From Sphingomonas hengshuiensis (lineage in GTDB: Bacteria; Pseudomonadota; Alphaproteobacteria; Sphingomonadales; Sphingomonadaceae), in NCBI RefSeq assembly GCF_000935025.1, contig NZ_CP010836.1, positions 4,092,001 through 4,156,000 of the forward strand: a stretch of DNA of 64,000 nucleotides, written 5' to 3'. Both the position numbers and the translations under genes were made by a program. The notes below the pieces were generated by a model. That model searched no databases and was not told the DNA's origin. It was given only the letters and a program-made list of their open reading frames with translations. Of this stretch, positions 21,783 to 30,298 are shown one piece after another (position 1 is the stretch's first letter; each line of letters begins with the position of its first letter).

Positions 21783-24378
21783 TCACGACCTCCTGTGCGT
21801 TTGTGATGAGCCGCTGGATCGCGGGGCGGCACGAGCCGCAATTGGTGCCGGCGGACAGCGCCGCGCCGACCGCCTCGACGCTTGCCAGCTTCCGGTCGGC
21901 GATCGCGGCGAGGATCGTCTTGATCCCCACGTCGAAGCAGACACAGACGATCGGGCCGCAATCGGGGGCCGGCGCCGCCGAACGCCCTGCCAGCAATTCG
22001 ACCGGCGTCGGACCCGCTGCTTCCGAAAGTTGCGCGATCAGCCAGTCGCGCGGCGGCAGGCTGTGGTCGCGCGACAGATAGAGTGCCGCGACCAGCCGCC
22101 CGTCCGAAAGAACCGCATGGCGCATCTGCCCGCGCGCGCTGTCGATGGTCTCGATCCGCTCGCCCCTGGGCAACAGCTCGCGAACCAGCCTTGCGGGGTC
22201 GCCGTCGCCCGCGAGCTCGACGAGCCAGCCCTGCGCCACCCGGACGCGCGTCGCCCATAGCGCGTCGATCGCGCCGGGTTCGTCGCGCGCGATCAGGAAG
22301 CCGCGCCATTCGACGGCGACGCGCGTGACGCTGGCGGGCGTCGCCTTGAACCCCGGCTGCCCCGAATGCGGATCGACCAGCGCACGCGGCAGCAATCCGG
22401 TGCGGCCCCCGCTCGACTGGCGATCGGTCCAGTGGATCGGCGTGAACAGCTCGCCGCGCCGCTGCCCCTCGCTCAGCGTCGCGCGAAAGATGCTCTCGCC
22501 CTGCGGCGTCGCGACCCGCGCCAGATCACCCTCGGCGATCCCGAGCCCCGTGGCGTCCAGGGGATGAACCTCGACCATCGGTTCGCGGCGATGGCTGCTC
22601 AGCCGGGGCGACAGCCCGGTGCGCGTCATCGTATGCCATTGGTCGCGATAGCGGCCGGTGTTGAGCGTCATCGGCCAGCGCGCCAGCGGCGCCTGAAGCG
22701 GCGCCTGCGCCACCGGCACCAACCGGGCACGTCCGTTCGGCGTGGAGAAGCGGCCATCGGCAAAGCCCTCGCCACCCCAGCGCCACGGCGCCATATCCGC
22801 ATAGTCCGCGTTCGAAATCGCGGCATGGCGCCCGATGTCAAAGCGCCGCGCGCCCGCATTCTGATAGGTCGAGAGCCGGGCATGCTCGCGGTAGATGTCG
22901 GCGGGACGGCTATAGGCGAACTCGCCGACCCACCCCATGCGGCGACCGACTTCCTTTATAATCCACCAATCGGGCATCGCCTCGCCGGGCAGGTCGAACA
23001 GGCGTCGCTGACGGCTGATCACGCGCTCCGAATTGGTGACGGTGCCGTCCTTCTCGCCCCAGCCGGCGGCAGGGAGCGTCACATGGGCAAGCCGCGTGGT
23101 GTCGGTGTCGGCGATGCAATCCGAAACCACGACAAAGGGGCATGCGGCCAGCGCCTCGCGCACCGCGCCCGCGTCGGGCATCGACACGGCGGGGTTGGTC
23201 GCCATGATCCACAAAGCCTTGATCCGCCCCTCGCCGATGCTGCGGAACAGGTCGACAGCCTTGAGGCCGGGCTTCGCAGCGACGTTCGGGGTTCCCCAGA
23301 AGCGACCGACCCGCGCGACATTCTCAGGCGCGAAATCCATGTGCGCGGCGAGGGTCGTCGCCAACCCGCCGACTTCGCGCCCGCCCATCGCATTGGGTTG
23401 CCCGGTGATCGAGAAGGGCGCAGCGCCGGGCTTGCCGATGCGGCCGGTGGCGAGGTGAACATTGAGGATGGCGTTGACCTGGTCGGTGCCGCGCAGCGAC
23501 TGGTTCACGCCCTGGCTGAACAGCGTCACGGTGCGCGGATGCGCGGCGAACAGCTCGAAGAAGCGCCTGAGGTCGGCGGGCGGGACATCGCAGTCCCGCG
23601 CCACCGACCACAGGTCGCTTCCCTCGCCTTGCCTGGCCCAGAAATCGTCGGGGACGTCGACGCTTCGGGACAGGTAAGCTTCATCGAGGAGGCCCGCGTC
23701 GCGGCAATGCGCGAGCAGGCCGTTGAACAGGGCCACATCGCTGCCCGGACGAATCGCCAGATGCAGGTCGGCGTCTTCGCAGGTCTCGGTGCGGCGCGGA
23801 TCGATCACGACGATCCGCGTCCCGCGCGCGGCGCGGGCGGCAAGGATGCGCTGATAGACCACCGGATGGCACCAGGCGGTATTCGACCCGACGAGGATGA
23901 CGAGGTCCGCTTGGTCGAGATCGGAATAGCTGGCGGGGACCACGTCCTCGCCGAACGCGCGCAGGTGCCCGGCGACCGCGCTCGACATGCACAGCCGCGA
24001 ATTGGTGTCGATATTTGCGGAGCCGATAAAACCCTTCATCAGTTTGTTGGCGACGTAATAATCCTCGGTAAGTAACTGACCTGAAACGTAAAAGGCGACG
24101 CTGTTGGGGCCATGTTCGGCGATGGTGTCGCGGAAGCGCTTCGCGACGAGGTCGAGCGCCTTGTCCCAGCCTGCGCGTTTCGTCCCGATCATGGGGTGCA
24201 ACAGCCGCCCTTCCAGGCTGGTGGTCTCGCCCAGATGCGTGCCCTTCGAACACAGCCGACCGTGATTGGCGGGGTGATCGGCGTCGCCGCGAATCTCGAC
24301 CGAACGCGCGCCGGTGACGGTGGCGGAAATCCCGCAACCGACGCCGCAATAGGCACAGGTCGTGCGGATACCGCTCAA
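21775..24378 (-). CDS. nasA: Assimilatory nitrate reductase catalytic subunit
   Basis: Cytoplasmic molybdopterin nitrate reductase, nitrate to nitrite. N-terminal [4Fe-4S] site CAYCGVGC plus a later Cys in GRLCSKG; molybdenum cofactor domains (NTNSRLCMSSAVAG, VGSNTAWCHPV, FSQGVNQSLRGTDQVNAI); a molydopterin dinucleotide-binding domain (TLNTGRYRDQWHTMTRTG); and a C-terminal BFD-like [2Fe-2S] domain (CVCFDVG and NCGSCRP). The reading frame extends to an ATG at 24444, but those residues translate a palindromic repeat; the TTG at 24378, just after GGGGAGAGGG, is preferred and gives about 867 residues. Follows nirBD. Confidence 0.9.
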   Translation of the reverse strand: MSGIRTTCAYCGVGCGISATVTGARSVEIRGDADHPANHGRLCSKGTHLGETTSLEGRLLHPMIGTKRAGWDKALDLVAKRFRDTIAEHGPNSVAFYVSGQLLTEDYYVANKLMKGFIGSANIDTNSRLCMSSAVAGHLRAFGEDVVPASYSDLDQADLVILVGSNTAWCHPVVYQRILAARAARGTRIVVIDPRRTETCEDADLHLAIRPGSDVALFNGLLAHCRDAGLLDEAYLSRSVDVPDDFWARQGEGSDLWSVARDCDVPPADLRRFFELFAAHPRTVTLFSQGVNQSLRGTDQVNAILNVHLATGRIGKPGAAPFSITGQPNAMGGREVGGLATTLAAHMDFAPENVARVGRFWGTPNVAAKPGLKAVDLFRSIGEGRIKALWIMATNPAVSMPDAGAVREALAACPFVVVSDCIADTDTTRLAHVTLPAAGWGEKDGTVTNSERVISRQRRLFDLPGEAMPDWWIIKEVGRRMGWVGEFAYSRPADIYREHARLSTYQNAGARRFDIGRHAAISNADYADMAPWRWGGEGFADGRFSTPNGRARLVPVAQAPLQAPLARWPMTLNTGRYRDQWHTMTRTGLSPRLSSHRREPMVEVHPLDATGLGIAEGDLARVATPQGESIFRATLSEGQRRGELFTPIHWTDRQSSGGRTGLLPRALVDPHSGQPGFKATPASVTRVAVEWRGFLIARDEPGAIDALWATRVRVAQGWLVELAGDGDPARLVRELLPRGERIETIDSARGQMRHAVLSDGRLVAALYLSRDHSLPPRDWLIAQLSEAAGPTPVELLAGRSAAPAPDCGPIVCVCFDVGIKTILAAIADRKLASVEAVGAALSAGTNCGSCRPAIQRLITNAQEVVNG

Positions 24379-24380
24379 AG

Positions 24381-24467
24381 CCCTCTCCCCTCGGGGGAGA
24401 GGGTTGGGAGAGGGGCAGTGCCGCATGGGCTGGATGTGCGGCACCGCCCCTCTCCCCGCGCGCGGGG
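24381..24467. repeat. Cluster of three extragenic palindromes between nirD and nasA
   Basis: Three hairpins in a row: CCCTCTCCCC/GGGGAGAGGG (24381-24403); GAGAGGGGC + TGCCGCA pairing with TGCGGCA + GCCCCTCTC (24408-24454, about 16 bp); and CCCCGCG/CGCGGGG (24454-24467). They resemble dispersed REP-type elements. In the transcript they could stabilise the nirBD message or reduce nasA expression. The first arm supplies the purine-rich site in front of the nasA TTG. Confidence 0.7.
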
Positions 24468-24490
24468 ATAGGGAGAAGAAATGGCGCTGC

Positions 24491-24829
24491 TCACGCCGCC
24501 GCCCGCAATGCCGAGGCGCGGCAGAGCAGCACGCGCCCGCTCACCACCTTCACCGGCACCGTCGGCGTACAGCCCTTGTCCGCGCCCTGCGCAGTGCCGG
24601 TGGCGAGCGCGATGCTCCAATTGTGCAGCGGGCACGCGACGCTATGGCCATGGACGATCCCCTGGCTCAGCGGCCCGCCCTTGTGCGGGCAGCGATTGAC
24701 CAAGGCGAACACCTGGTTGTCGCCGGTGCGGAACACCGCGATCTCGTCGCCCCCGGTGACGGGAACGGTACGCGATCCGCGCACCGGGATCTGGTCGAGC
24801 CAGCCGATATCGAGCCAGTCCGCGGTCAT
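24491..24829 (-). CDS. nirD: Nitrite reductase small subunit
   Basis: 112-residue Rieske-fold subunit of the NADH-dependent assimilatory nitrite reductase. The Rieske ligand motifs appear in full: CPHKGGPLSQG and CPLHNW, so it may bind a [2Fe-2S] cluster, whereas many NirD proteins have lost these residues. The start overlaps the nirB stop (ATGA), matching equimolar NirBD production. Confidence 0.92.
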   Translation of the reverse strand: MTADWLDIGWLDQIPVRGSRTVPVTGGDEIAVFRTGDNQVFALVNRCPHKGGPLSQGIVHGHSVACPLHNWSIALATGTAQGADKGCTPTVPVKVVSGRVLLCRASALRAAA

Positions 24830-27330
24830 GCCATTGCTCCTTCGGGGCGGAATTCGGCCATGTGCGCGTGCTGGCGCGCGTCATCGGCGACGCGCTCGGA
24901 CCAGGGATCGTCCTGGCTGAAGCTCTGCGAGAACAGGAACCGCGCCGCCAGCGCATCGCGCCCTTCGACATCCTCGGCGATGCGTTCGCGAATATAGGCG
25001 ATGCCGACGCGCTCTATCCACGGCGCGGTCCGCTCCAGATAGCGCGCTTCCTCGCGATAGAGCTGCACGAAGGCGGCGCAATGGTGCATCGCCTCGGCCT
25101 CGGTCGCGACCTTGCACAGGAAATCGGTGGCGCGGACCTTCATCCCGCCATTGCCGCCGACCGAGAGTTCATAGCCGCTGTCGACGCAGACCACGCCGAA
25201 ATCCTTGATCGTCGCCTCGGCGCAGTTGCGCGGGCAGCCGGACACCGCGATCTTGAACTTGTGCGGCATCCACGACCCCCAGGTCATCCGCTCGATCTTG
25301 ATCCCCAGCCCGGTCGAATCCTGCGTGCCGAAGCGGCACCATTCGGACCCGACACAGGTCTTCACGGTGCGCAGCGACTTGCCATAGGCATGGCCCGAGA
25401 CCATCCCCGCAGCGTTGAGGTCGGCCCAGACCGCGGGCAAATCCTCCTTCCGGATCCCGAAGATATCGAGCCGCTGCCCGCCGGTGACCTTGACCATCGG
25501 CGCGTCGAACTTCTCGACGACATCGGCGATCGCCCGCAGTTCGCGTGGGGAGGTGATCCCGCCCCACATCCGCGGCACCACCGAATAGGTGCCGTCCTTC
25601 TGGATGTTGGCATGCATCCGCTCGTTGACGAAGCGGCTCTGCTGGTCGTCGACATAGTCGCCCGGCAGCGCGCAGAGCAGATAGTAGTTGAGCGCGGGAC
25701 GGCACGACGAGCAGCCATCGGGCGTGCTCCAATGGAGCTTTTGCATCACCTCAGGGATCGAACGCATGCCCTGCGCGACGATCTCGCGGCGGACGTCGTC
25801 ATGCCCGAAGCTGGTGCATTTGCACATCGTCTTCGCCCCCGCCTCGACCTGGTCGCCGAGCGTGAGCGCGAGCAGGCTCTCGACCAGCCCCGTGCACGAG
25901 CCGCACGACGCCGATGCCTTGCAGCCCGCGCGGACCGCGTCGAGCGACCTCGCCCCCTTGGCGATGCAGGACACGACCTGCCCCTTGGAAACGCCGTTGC
26001 AGCCGCAAATCTCGGCCGTGTCCGAGAGCGCCGCAACGGCCGCCTTAGGGTCCGCCTGCCCCCCTCCGGAGGCGAAGGCCTGGCCGAAGATCAGCACGTC
26101 GCGCAGGTTTGCGATGTCCTCCTGCCGCTTGAGCAAGTCGAAATACCAGCCGCCATCGGCGGTGTCGCCATAGAGGACCGCGCCGACGATGCGGTCGTTC
26201 TTGACCACGACGCGCTTGTAGATGCCGCGCGCGGCGTCGCGCAGCACGATATCCTCGGCGCCGTCCCCGCCCGAGAAATCGCCCGCGGAGAACACGTCGA
26301 GCCCCGCGACCTTGAGCTTGGTCGAGGTGACCGATCCGCGATAGCCGCTATGCTGCTCCACCAGCCCATCGGCCAACGCGCGGCACATGTCCCACAAAGG
26401 CGCGACGAGGCCATAGACAATGCTCTGATGCTCGACGCACTCGCCGACTGCGAGCACCGCAGGGTCCGACGTGACCATATGATCGTCGACATGGATGCCG
26501 CGCCCGATCGCCAATCCGGCCTCGCGCGCCAGCCGGACATTGGGGCGGATGCCCACCGCCATCACCACCAGGCTTGCCGGGATCAGCGTCCCGTCCTTCA
26601 GCCGCACGCCCTCGACATGGCTCTCGCCGACGATCTCGGCGGTGTCGGCGCCGGTCAGGATCGTCTGCCCCCGCGCCTCCAGCGCGGTCTTGAGCAGCCA
26701 CCCCGCGGCTTCGTCGAGCTGCCGCTCCATCAGCGTGGGCATGATGTGGAGCACGGTGACCTTCATGCCCCGCAGCGTCAGCCCGTGCGCCGCCTCCAGC
26801 CCGAGCAGCCCGCCGCCGATCACCACGGCATCGCCCCCCGCATCGGCCGCCGCGAGCATGCGGTCGACATCGGCCATGTCGCGAAAGCTGATCACGCCGT
26901 CCAGCATGTGCCCCGGCACCGGGATGATGAACGGGTCCGAGCCGGTGGCGATCAGCAGCCGGTCATAATCGACCGCGCGCCCCGATGCCGACACGACCCG
27001 CCGCGCCTGACGGTCGATCGATACCACCGGGTCGCCCGCGACCAGTTCGATCGCGTTGTCGCGATACCAGTCCTGGCCGTTGAGGATGATGTCCTCGAAC
27101 GTCTTCTCGCCGGCCAGCACCGGGGAGAGCATGATCCGGTTATAGTTCACATGCGGCTCGGCGCCGAAAATCGTGACGCGATACCGCGCCGGATCGCGCG
27201 CCAGCAGTTCCTCGACTGCGCGGCATCCGGCCATGCCGTTGCCGATCACGACGAGATGCGCGCGCTGCGGCGGGACGTCGGGCGATCCGCCCGTGTCTTC
27301 GCCGCCCCAATCGTTTCCTGAAAGCTCCAT
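24826..27330 (-). CDS. nirB: Nitrite reductase large subunit
   Basis: 834-residue siroheme nitrite reductase, nitrite to ammonium with NAD(P)H. N-terminal pyridine-nucleotide oxidoreductase (LVVIGNGMAGCRAVEEL, then VIGGGLLGLEAA), two BFD-like Fe-S segments (CGCNGVSKGQV, CKASASCGSCTG), and C-terminal siroheme/[4Fe-4S] domain (TCVGSEWCRFGTQDST and KIAVSGCPRNCAEA with the cluster cysteines). Start at 27330 (MELSGNDWGGEDTGG) follows the attenuator; the frame continues upstream through the terminator hairpin and is rejected there. Confidence 0.93.
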   Translation of the reverse strand: MELSGNDWGGEDTGGSPDVPPQRAHLVVIGNGMAGCRAVEELLARDPARYRVTIFGAEPHVNYNRIMLSPVLAGEKTFEDIILNGQDWYRDNAIELVAGDPVVSIDRQARRVVSASGRAVDYDRLLIATGSDPFIIPVPGHMLDGVISFRDMADVDRMLAAADAGGDAVVIGGGLLGLEAAHGLTLRGMKVTVLHIMPTLMERQLDEAAGWLLKTALEARGQTILTGADTAEIVGESHVEGVRLKDGTLIPASLVVMAVGIRPNVRLAREAGLAIGRGIHVDDHMVTSDPAVLAVGECVEHQSIVYGLVAPLWDMCRALADGLVEQHSGYRGSVTSTKLKVAGLDVFSAGDFSGGDGAEDIVLRDAARGIYKRVVVKNDRIVGAVLYGDTADGGWYFDLLKRQEDIANLRDVLIFGQAFASGGGQADPKAAVAALSDTAEICGCNGVSKGQVVSCIAKGARSLDAVRAGCKASASCGSCTGLVESLLALTLGDQVEAGAKTMCKCTSFGHDDVRREIVAQGMRSIPEVMQKLHWSTPDGCSSCRPALNYYLLCALPGDYVDDQQSRFVNERMHANIQKDGTYSVVPRMWGGITSPRELRAIADVVEKFDAPMVKVTGGQRLDIFGIRKEDLPAVWADLNAAGMVSGHAYGKSLRTVKTCVGSEWCRFGTQDSTGLGIKIERMTWGSWMPHKFKIAVSGCPRNCAEATIKDFGVVCVDSGYELSVGGNGGMKVRATDFLCKVATEAEAMHHCAAFVQLYREEARYLERTAPWIERVGIAYIRERIAEDVEGRDALAARFLFSQSFSQDDPWSERVADDARQHAHMAEFRPEGAMA

Positions 27331-27349
27331 TTCGCCTGCTCCGAAACGC

Positions 27350-27501
27350 AAAAAAGCCGCCATGCGGGACCTCTCCGAAGAGAGGATCGCATGGCGGCTT
27401 TGCCAATCACCCTGACCGGGGCCTTGCGGCGTCCGGTCGATGTACCCCTGTTTCCCGTCCCTGGGAGCAGCGGCTATGTCCTGTCCGGGCAGCATTGCCC
27501 G
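27350..27501 (-). promoter_or_regulatory. ANTAR-responsive attenuator leader of nirB
   Basis: Read on the minus strand the leader has, in order: hairpin CGGGC-AAUGCU-GCCCG (27501-27486); hairpin UCCC-AGGGAC-GGGA (27466-27453); a GACCGG/CCGGUC stem; and a long intrinsic terminator (27401-27350, GCCGCCAUGCG paired with CGCAUGGCGGC, ending in a U run) 20 bases before nirB. Both six-base loops have A at position 1 and G at position 4, the signature bound by ANTAR antiterminators. The NasT gene lies 4 kb upstream. Nitrate would therefore switch nirB on by antitermination. Confidence 0.8.
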
Positions 27502-27565
27502 ATGAGTCGCATGATGCGGGCTTGCGCCGCATCAATCAAGCGTAATTTTGCACCGCAGCAAGACT

Positions 27566-28774
27566 TTACAGTGCCCAGTCGAATTGCAGCCATGCCTTGC
27601 GAGTGTCGGTCGCGAAACGATCGGCATCATATTGGGCATAGCGGACCGAAATCATCGTCTTGCCGAGCCTGCCGCTGGCGAGCAGATTCACTTCGTCGCC
27701 ATAATGCCGCACCAGCCGATCGCTCTCGAAGCGGTGATAGGCGGCGTGGAGCGATACGCCCGTGAACGGCCCGAGCCGCTTCGCGTTGTACCCCAGATTC
27801 GCATAGAGATCGCGCACCCCGTCCGCCGGCGTCGTCAGGAACTTGTCGGCCCAGCCCTGGAACTTGAAGCCCGTCGCGAGCGGCGTCTGGAAGGACGTGA
27901 GCGCAACCCCCTTGTCGGCGCCCAGCACTTCATATCCGCCGCCCAGCCTGACGCCCGACACCTCGAGTCCGGCATCGACCAGCCTATAGTCCGCACGATA
28001 GTGGCTGGGGTTGCGGCGATAGTCGGATTGGGTGGCGTAGCTCGCCTGGTACGAAAGCTTCACCACCTTGGACAGCGCGTGCGTCCCCGCGAACCGCGCG
28101 CCATAGCTCTGGCTCGACAGGCGATAGCCCTGCACCGCGGCCTCGTCCTGATCGACCAGATAGGCGAACCCCGCGAGGGTGCCGATCGGGGTGGCATAGC
28201 TCAGAGTCGCGAAGAAATTCTTGCCGCCGACGTCCTGCTGCCGCGCCCCCACCCCGTCGACGCCCCAGATGGTGCGAACGTCCCAGGCATAGGTCAGGTC
28301 GGCCTTCAGCCCCTTGAGCGGCGTGATCTCCGCGCGCACCGCGTCGAAGGTCTGGGCATTGTCGCGAAAGGCGACATTGCCGACGAACCGCTCGTCGTCG
28401 AGGGCGATCTTCTGGCGCCCGGCGGTGATCGTCACGGCGCTCCGCCTATACTGAAGCTGCGCGAGATACAGCGCGACATTCTGCGGGTCGGCGATCAGCG
28501 GCCGCGTCGCCGCGCCGTTCAGCCCGTCATAATAACCGTCCACCGCGGCGAGCGTCCCCTGCGCCTGCACCAGCGCGCTCCAGGGACCGGTGGTGGCCAA
28601 AACCCCCGCACGGACGCGGATCGTCGCGGCATCGCTGGCATCGTTCGTCAGCCCGTCCTGCTCGGCACGCTCGTACCGGAGGCGCGCTTCGGCGACCGGC
28701 TTGACCGTCACCTGCTGGGCATAGGCGGGCCCCGCGACGACCAGAACGGTCGCCGCCCAAACTGTAATTCTCAT
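27566..28774 (-). CDS. Outer-membrane porin, alginate-export (AlgE-like) family
   Basis: 402 residues: signal peptide (MRITVWAATVLVVAGPAYAQ), then a beta-barrel with many alternating aromatic strands (ARLRYERAEQDG, GRQKIALDDERFVGN, SVRYAQYDADRF, ending WLQFDWAL with terminal hydrophobic residues). The GRQ..DDERFVG segment is typical of alginate_exp domain proteins. Located between narK and nirB, it may pass nitrate or nitrite across the outer membrane; this role is inferred from position. GGGG/AAGG-rich site precedes the ATG at 28774. Confidence 0.75.
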   Translation of the reverse strand: MRITVWAATVLVVAGPAYAQQVTVKPVAEARLRYERAEQDGLTNDASDAATIRVRAGVLATTGPWSALVQAQGTLAAVDGYYDGLNGAATRPLIADPQNVALYLAQLQYRRSAVTITAGRQKIALDDERFVGNVAFRDNAQTFDAVRAEITPLKGLKADLTYAWDVRTIWGVDGVGARQQDVGGKNFFATLSYATPIGTLAGFAYLVDQDEAAVQGYRLSSQSYGARFAGTHALSKVVKLSYQASYATQSDYRRNPSHYRADYRLVDAGLEVSGVRLGGGYEVLGADKGVALTSFQTPLATGFKFQGWADKFLTTPADGVRDLYANLGYNAKRLGPFTGVSLHAAYHRFESDRLVRHYGDEVNLLASGRLGKTMISVRYAQYDADRFATDTRKAWLQFDWAL

Positions 28775-28826
28775 GCGATTCCCCCCCTTTTGGGGGCGGG
28801 CGGCGCGATTGGCCGCCCGCCCGCGA

Positions 28827-30095
28827 TCAGATGCGCGCGCCCGTGCTCCAGGCGGCACGCCACCGCGGTTTGACGACCATCAGCCCGGCCAGCGCCAGCA
28901 CCGACAGCCCCGCGAAGATCAGGAACCCTGGTGAGAAGCTGCCCGTGAGTTGCTTCGCGAAGCCCAGCGAGGACGCGAGGTAAAAGCCGCCGATACCCCC
29001 GGCCATGCCGACCAGCCCGGTCATCACGCCGATCTCGGCCTGGAAGCGCTGGGGCACCAGCTGGAACACCGCCCCGTTGCCGGTGCCGAGCGCCAGCATC
29101 GCCACGACGAAGGTGGCGAGCGCGAACGCCACCGTCGGCGCCGCACTGACTGCGACCAGCGCCAGCGCTGCCACCACGAACACCATCGACAGCGCCCTGA
29201 TCCCGCCGATCCTGTCCGCGAGCGCGCCCCCCATCGGCCGCACCAGCGACCCCGCGAACACGCATGCCGCCGTGCAATAGCCCGCCATGATCGGGGTCAG
29301 CCCGAAGCGGTCGGTGAAGTAGATCGGCAGCGATGCCGCGAGCCCTACGAACCCGCCAAAGGTGACGGCGTAGAACCCCATCAGCCACCAGGCGTCGGTC
29401 GATGCCAGCGGGTGGAAATACTCGACGAGCTTCTTGGGCGCCGGCGCGTCGGGCGCGTCCTTCGCCATCAGCATATAGGCGACGAACACGATCGCCAGCG
29501 GAATGCACGCCAGCCCGAGCACGGCGTTCCATCCAAAGATCTTGGCCAGCGTCGGCGCGAACAGCGCGGCAAACACCGTGCCCGAATTGCCCATTCCGGC
29601 AAGCCCCATCGCCTTGCCCTGATGCTCGGGCGGATACCAGCGGCTGGCGAGCGGCAAGGCGATCGCGAAGCTGGCGCCGGCAAAGCCCAGGATCACGCCC
29701 AGCGCCAGCGTGCCGCCAAAGCTGTTCACGCCCAGCAGATAGGCCGACATCAGCCCGGCGATGACGATGATCTGGCTGATCGCGCCCGAACGCTTCGGGC
29801 CGATCCGGTCGACCAACAGCCCGTTAACCACCCGGAGCAGCGCCCCCGCCAGCGTCGGGGTCGCGACCATCAGCCCCTTTTCGGCTGCGCTGAGGTGCAG
29901 CGTCTTCGCAATTTCGGGCGCGAGCGGCCCGAGCAGCACCCACACCATGAAGGCGAGATCGAAATAGAGAAAGGCGGCGACCAGCGTCGGCACATGCCCG
30001 CTGCTCCAAAAGCCTTTTTCACCCGGGACTCGCGGCGCTTCCGCCCGCGTATCGCGCGCCCCAAGGGCGGTTTGAACACTTGCTGCCATCGTCAT
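28827..30095 (-). CDS. narK: Nitrate/nitrite transporter (NarK/NasA-type MFS)
   Basis: 422-residue, 12-helix major facilitator. Nitrate-porter signatures: GFAGASFAIALPLASRWYPPEHQGKAMGLAGMGNSGT and the second GTGNGAVFQLVPQRF segment. Helix 1 contains FDLAFMVWVLLGPLAPEIAK. Start at 30095 (MTMAASVQTALG) after GGGGGAGCAAGG; the frame upstream runs through the attenuator terminator. First structural gene after its own leader in the nitrate cluster. Confidence 0.92.
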   Translation of the reverse strand: MTMAASVQTALGARDTRAEAPRVPGEKGFWSSGHVPTLVAAFLYFDLAFMVWVLLGPLAPEIAKTLHLSAAEKGLMVATPTLAGALLRVVNGLLVDRIGPKRSGAISQIIVIAGLMSAYLLGVNSFGGTLALGVILGFAGASFAIALPLASRWYPPEHQGKAMGLAGMGNSGTVFAALFAPTLAKIFGWNAVLGLACIPLAIVFVAYMLMAKDAPDAPAPKKLVEYFHPLASTDAWWLMGFYAVTFGGFVGLAASLPIYFTDRFGLTPIMAGYCTAACVFAGSLVRPMGGALADRIGGIRALSMVFVVAALALVAVSAAPTVAFALATFVVAMLALGTGNGAVFQLVPQRFQAEIGVMTGLVGMAGGIGGFYLASSLGFAKQLTGSFSPGFLIFAGLSVLALAGLMVVKPRWRAAWSTGARI

Positions 30096-30126
30096 TGGCC
30101 TTGCTCCCCCATGCCGCGCAGGCACG

Positions 30127-30275
30127 AAAAAAGCCGCTTCCGACCCGCCGCCCTTGCAGGCGGCGATCGGACAGCGGCTTTGCTGTCTCATGGTGGAATG
30201 CCCCGCCTCCATCGGCGCGACATTCCGGTGACGTCTCCCCGTCCCTGGGCGACCCCTATAGGGTGCGCGGGTTGG
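30127..30275 (-). promoter_or_regulatory. ANTAR-type attenuator leader of narK
   Basis: On the minus strand a hairpin GUC-G-CCC-(AGGGAC)-GGG-GA-GAC (30253-30233) carries the same AGGGAC hexaloop as the nirB leader. It is preceded by an ACCC/GGGU hairpin (around 30275-30255, loop not canonical), followed by a GGAAUG/CAUUCC stem and a strong terminator (30181-30127, AGCCGC arms, U6 tail) 32 bases before the narK ATG. This is the second NasT-dependent leader of the cluster. Confidence 0.72.
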
Positions 30276-30298
30276 GCGTTGTTCGCAAGTGCAAAAAT

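Noticed and set aside
24379..24444. First 22 residues of the longest nasA frame
   Set aside because: They are a translated palindromic repeat (PSPNPLPRGERA-like), a common annotation artefact.
24862..27321. 819-codon plus-strand frame opposite nirB
   Set aside because: Antisense shadow; siroheme and Fe-S motifs of NirB are complete on the minus strand.
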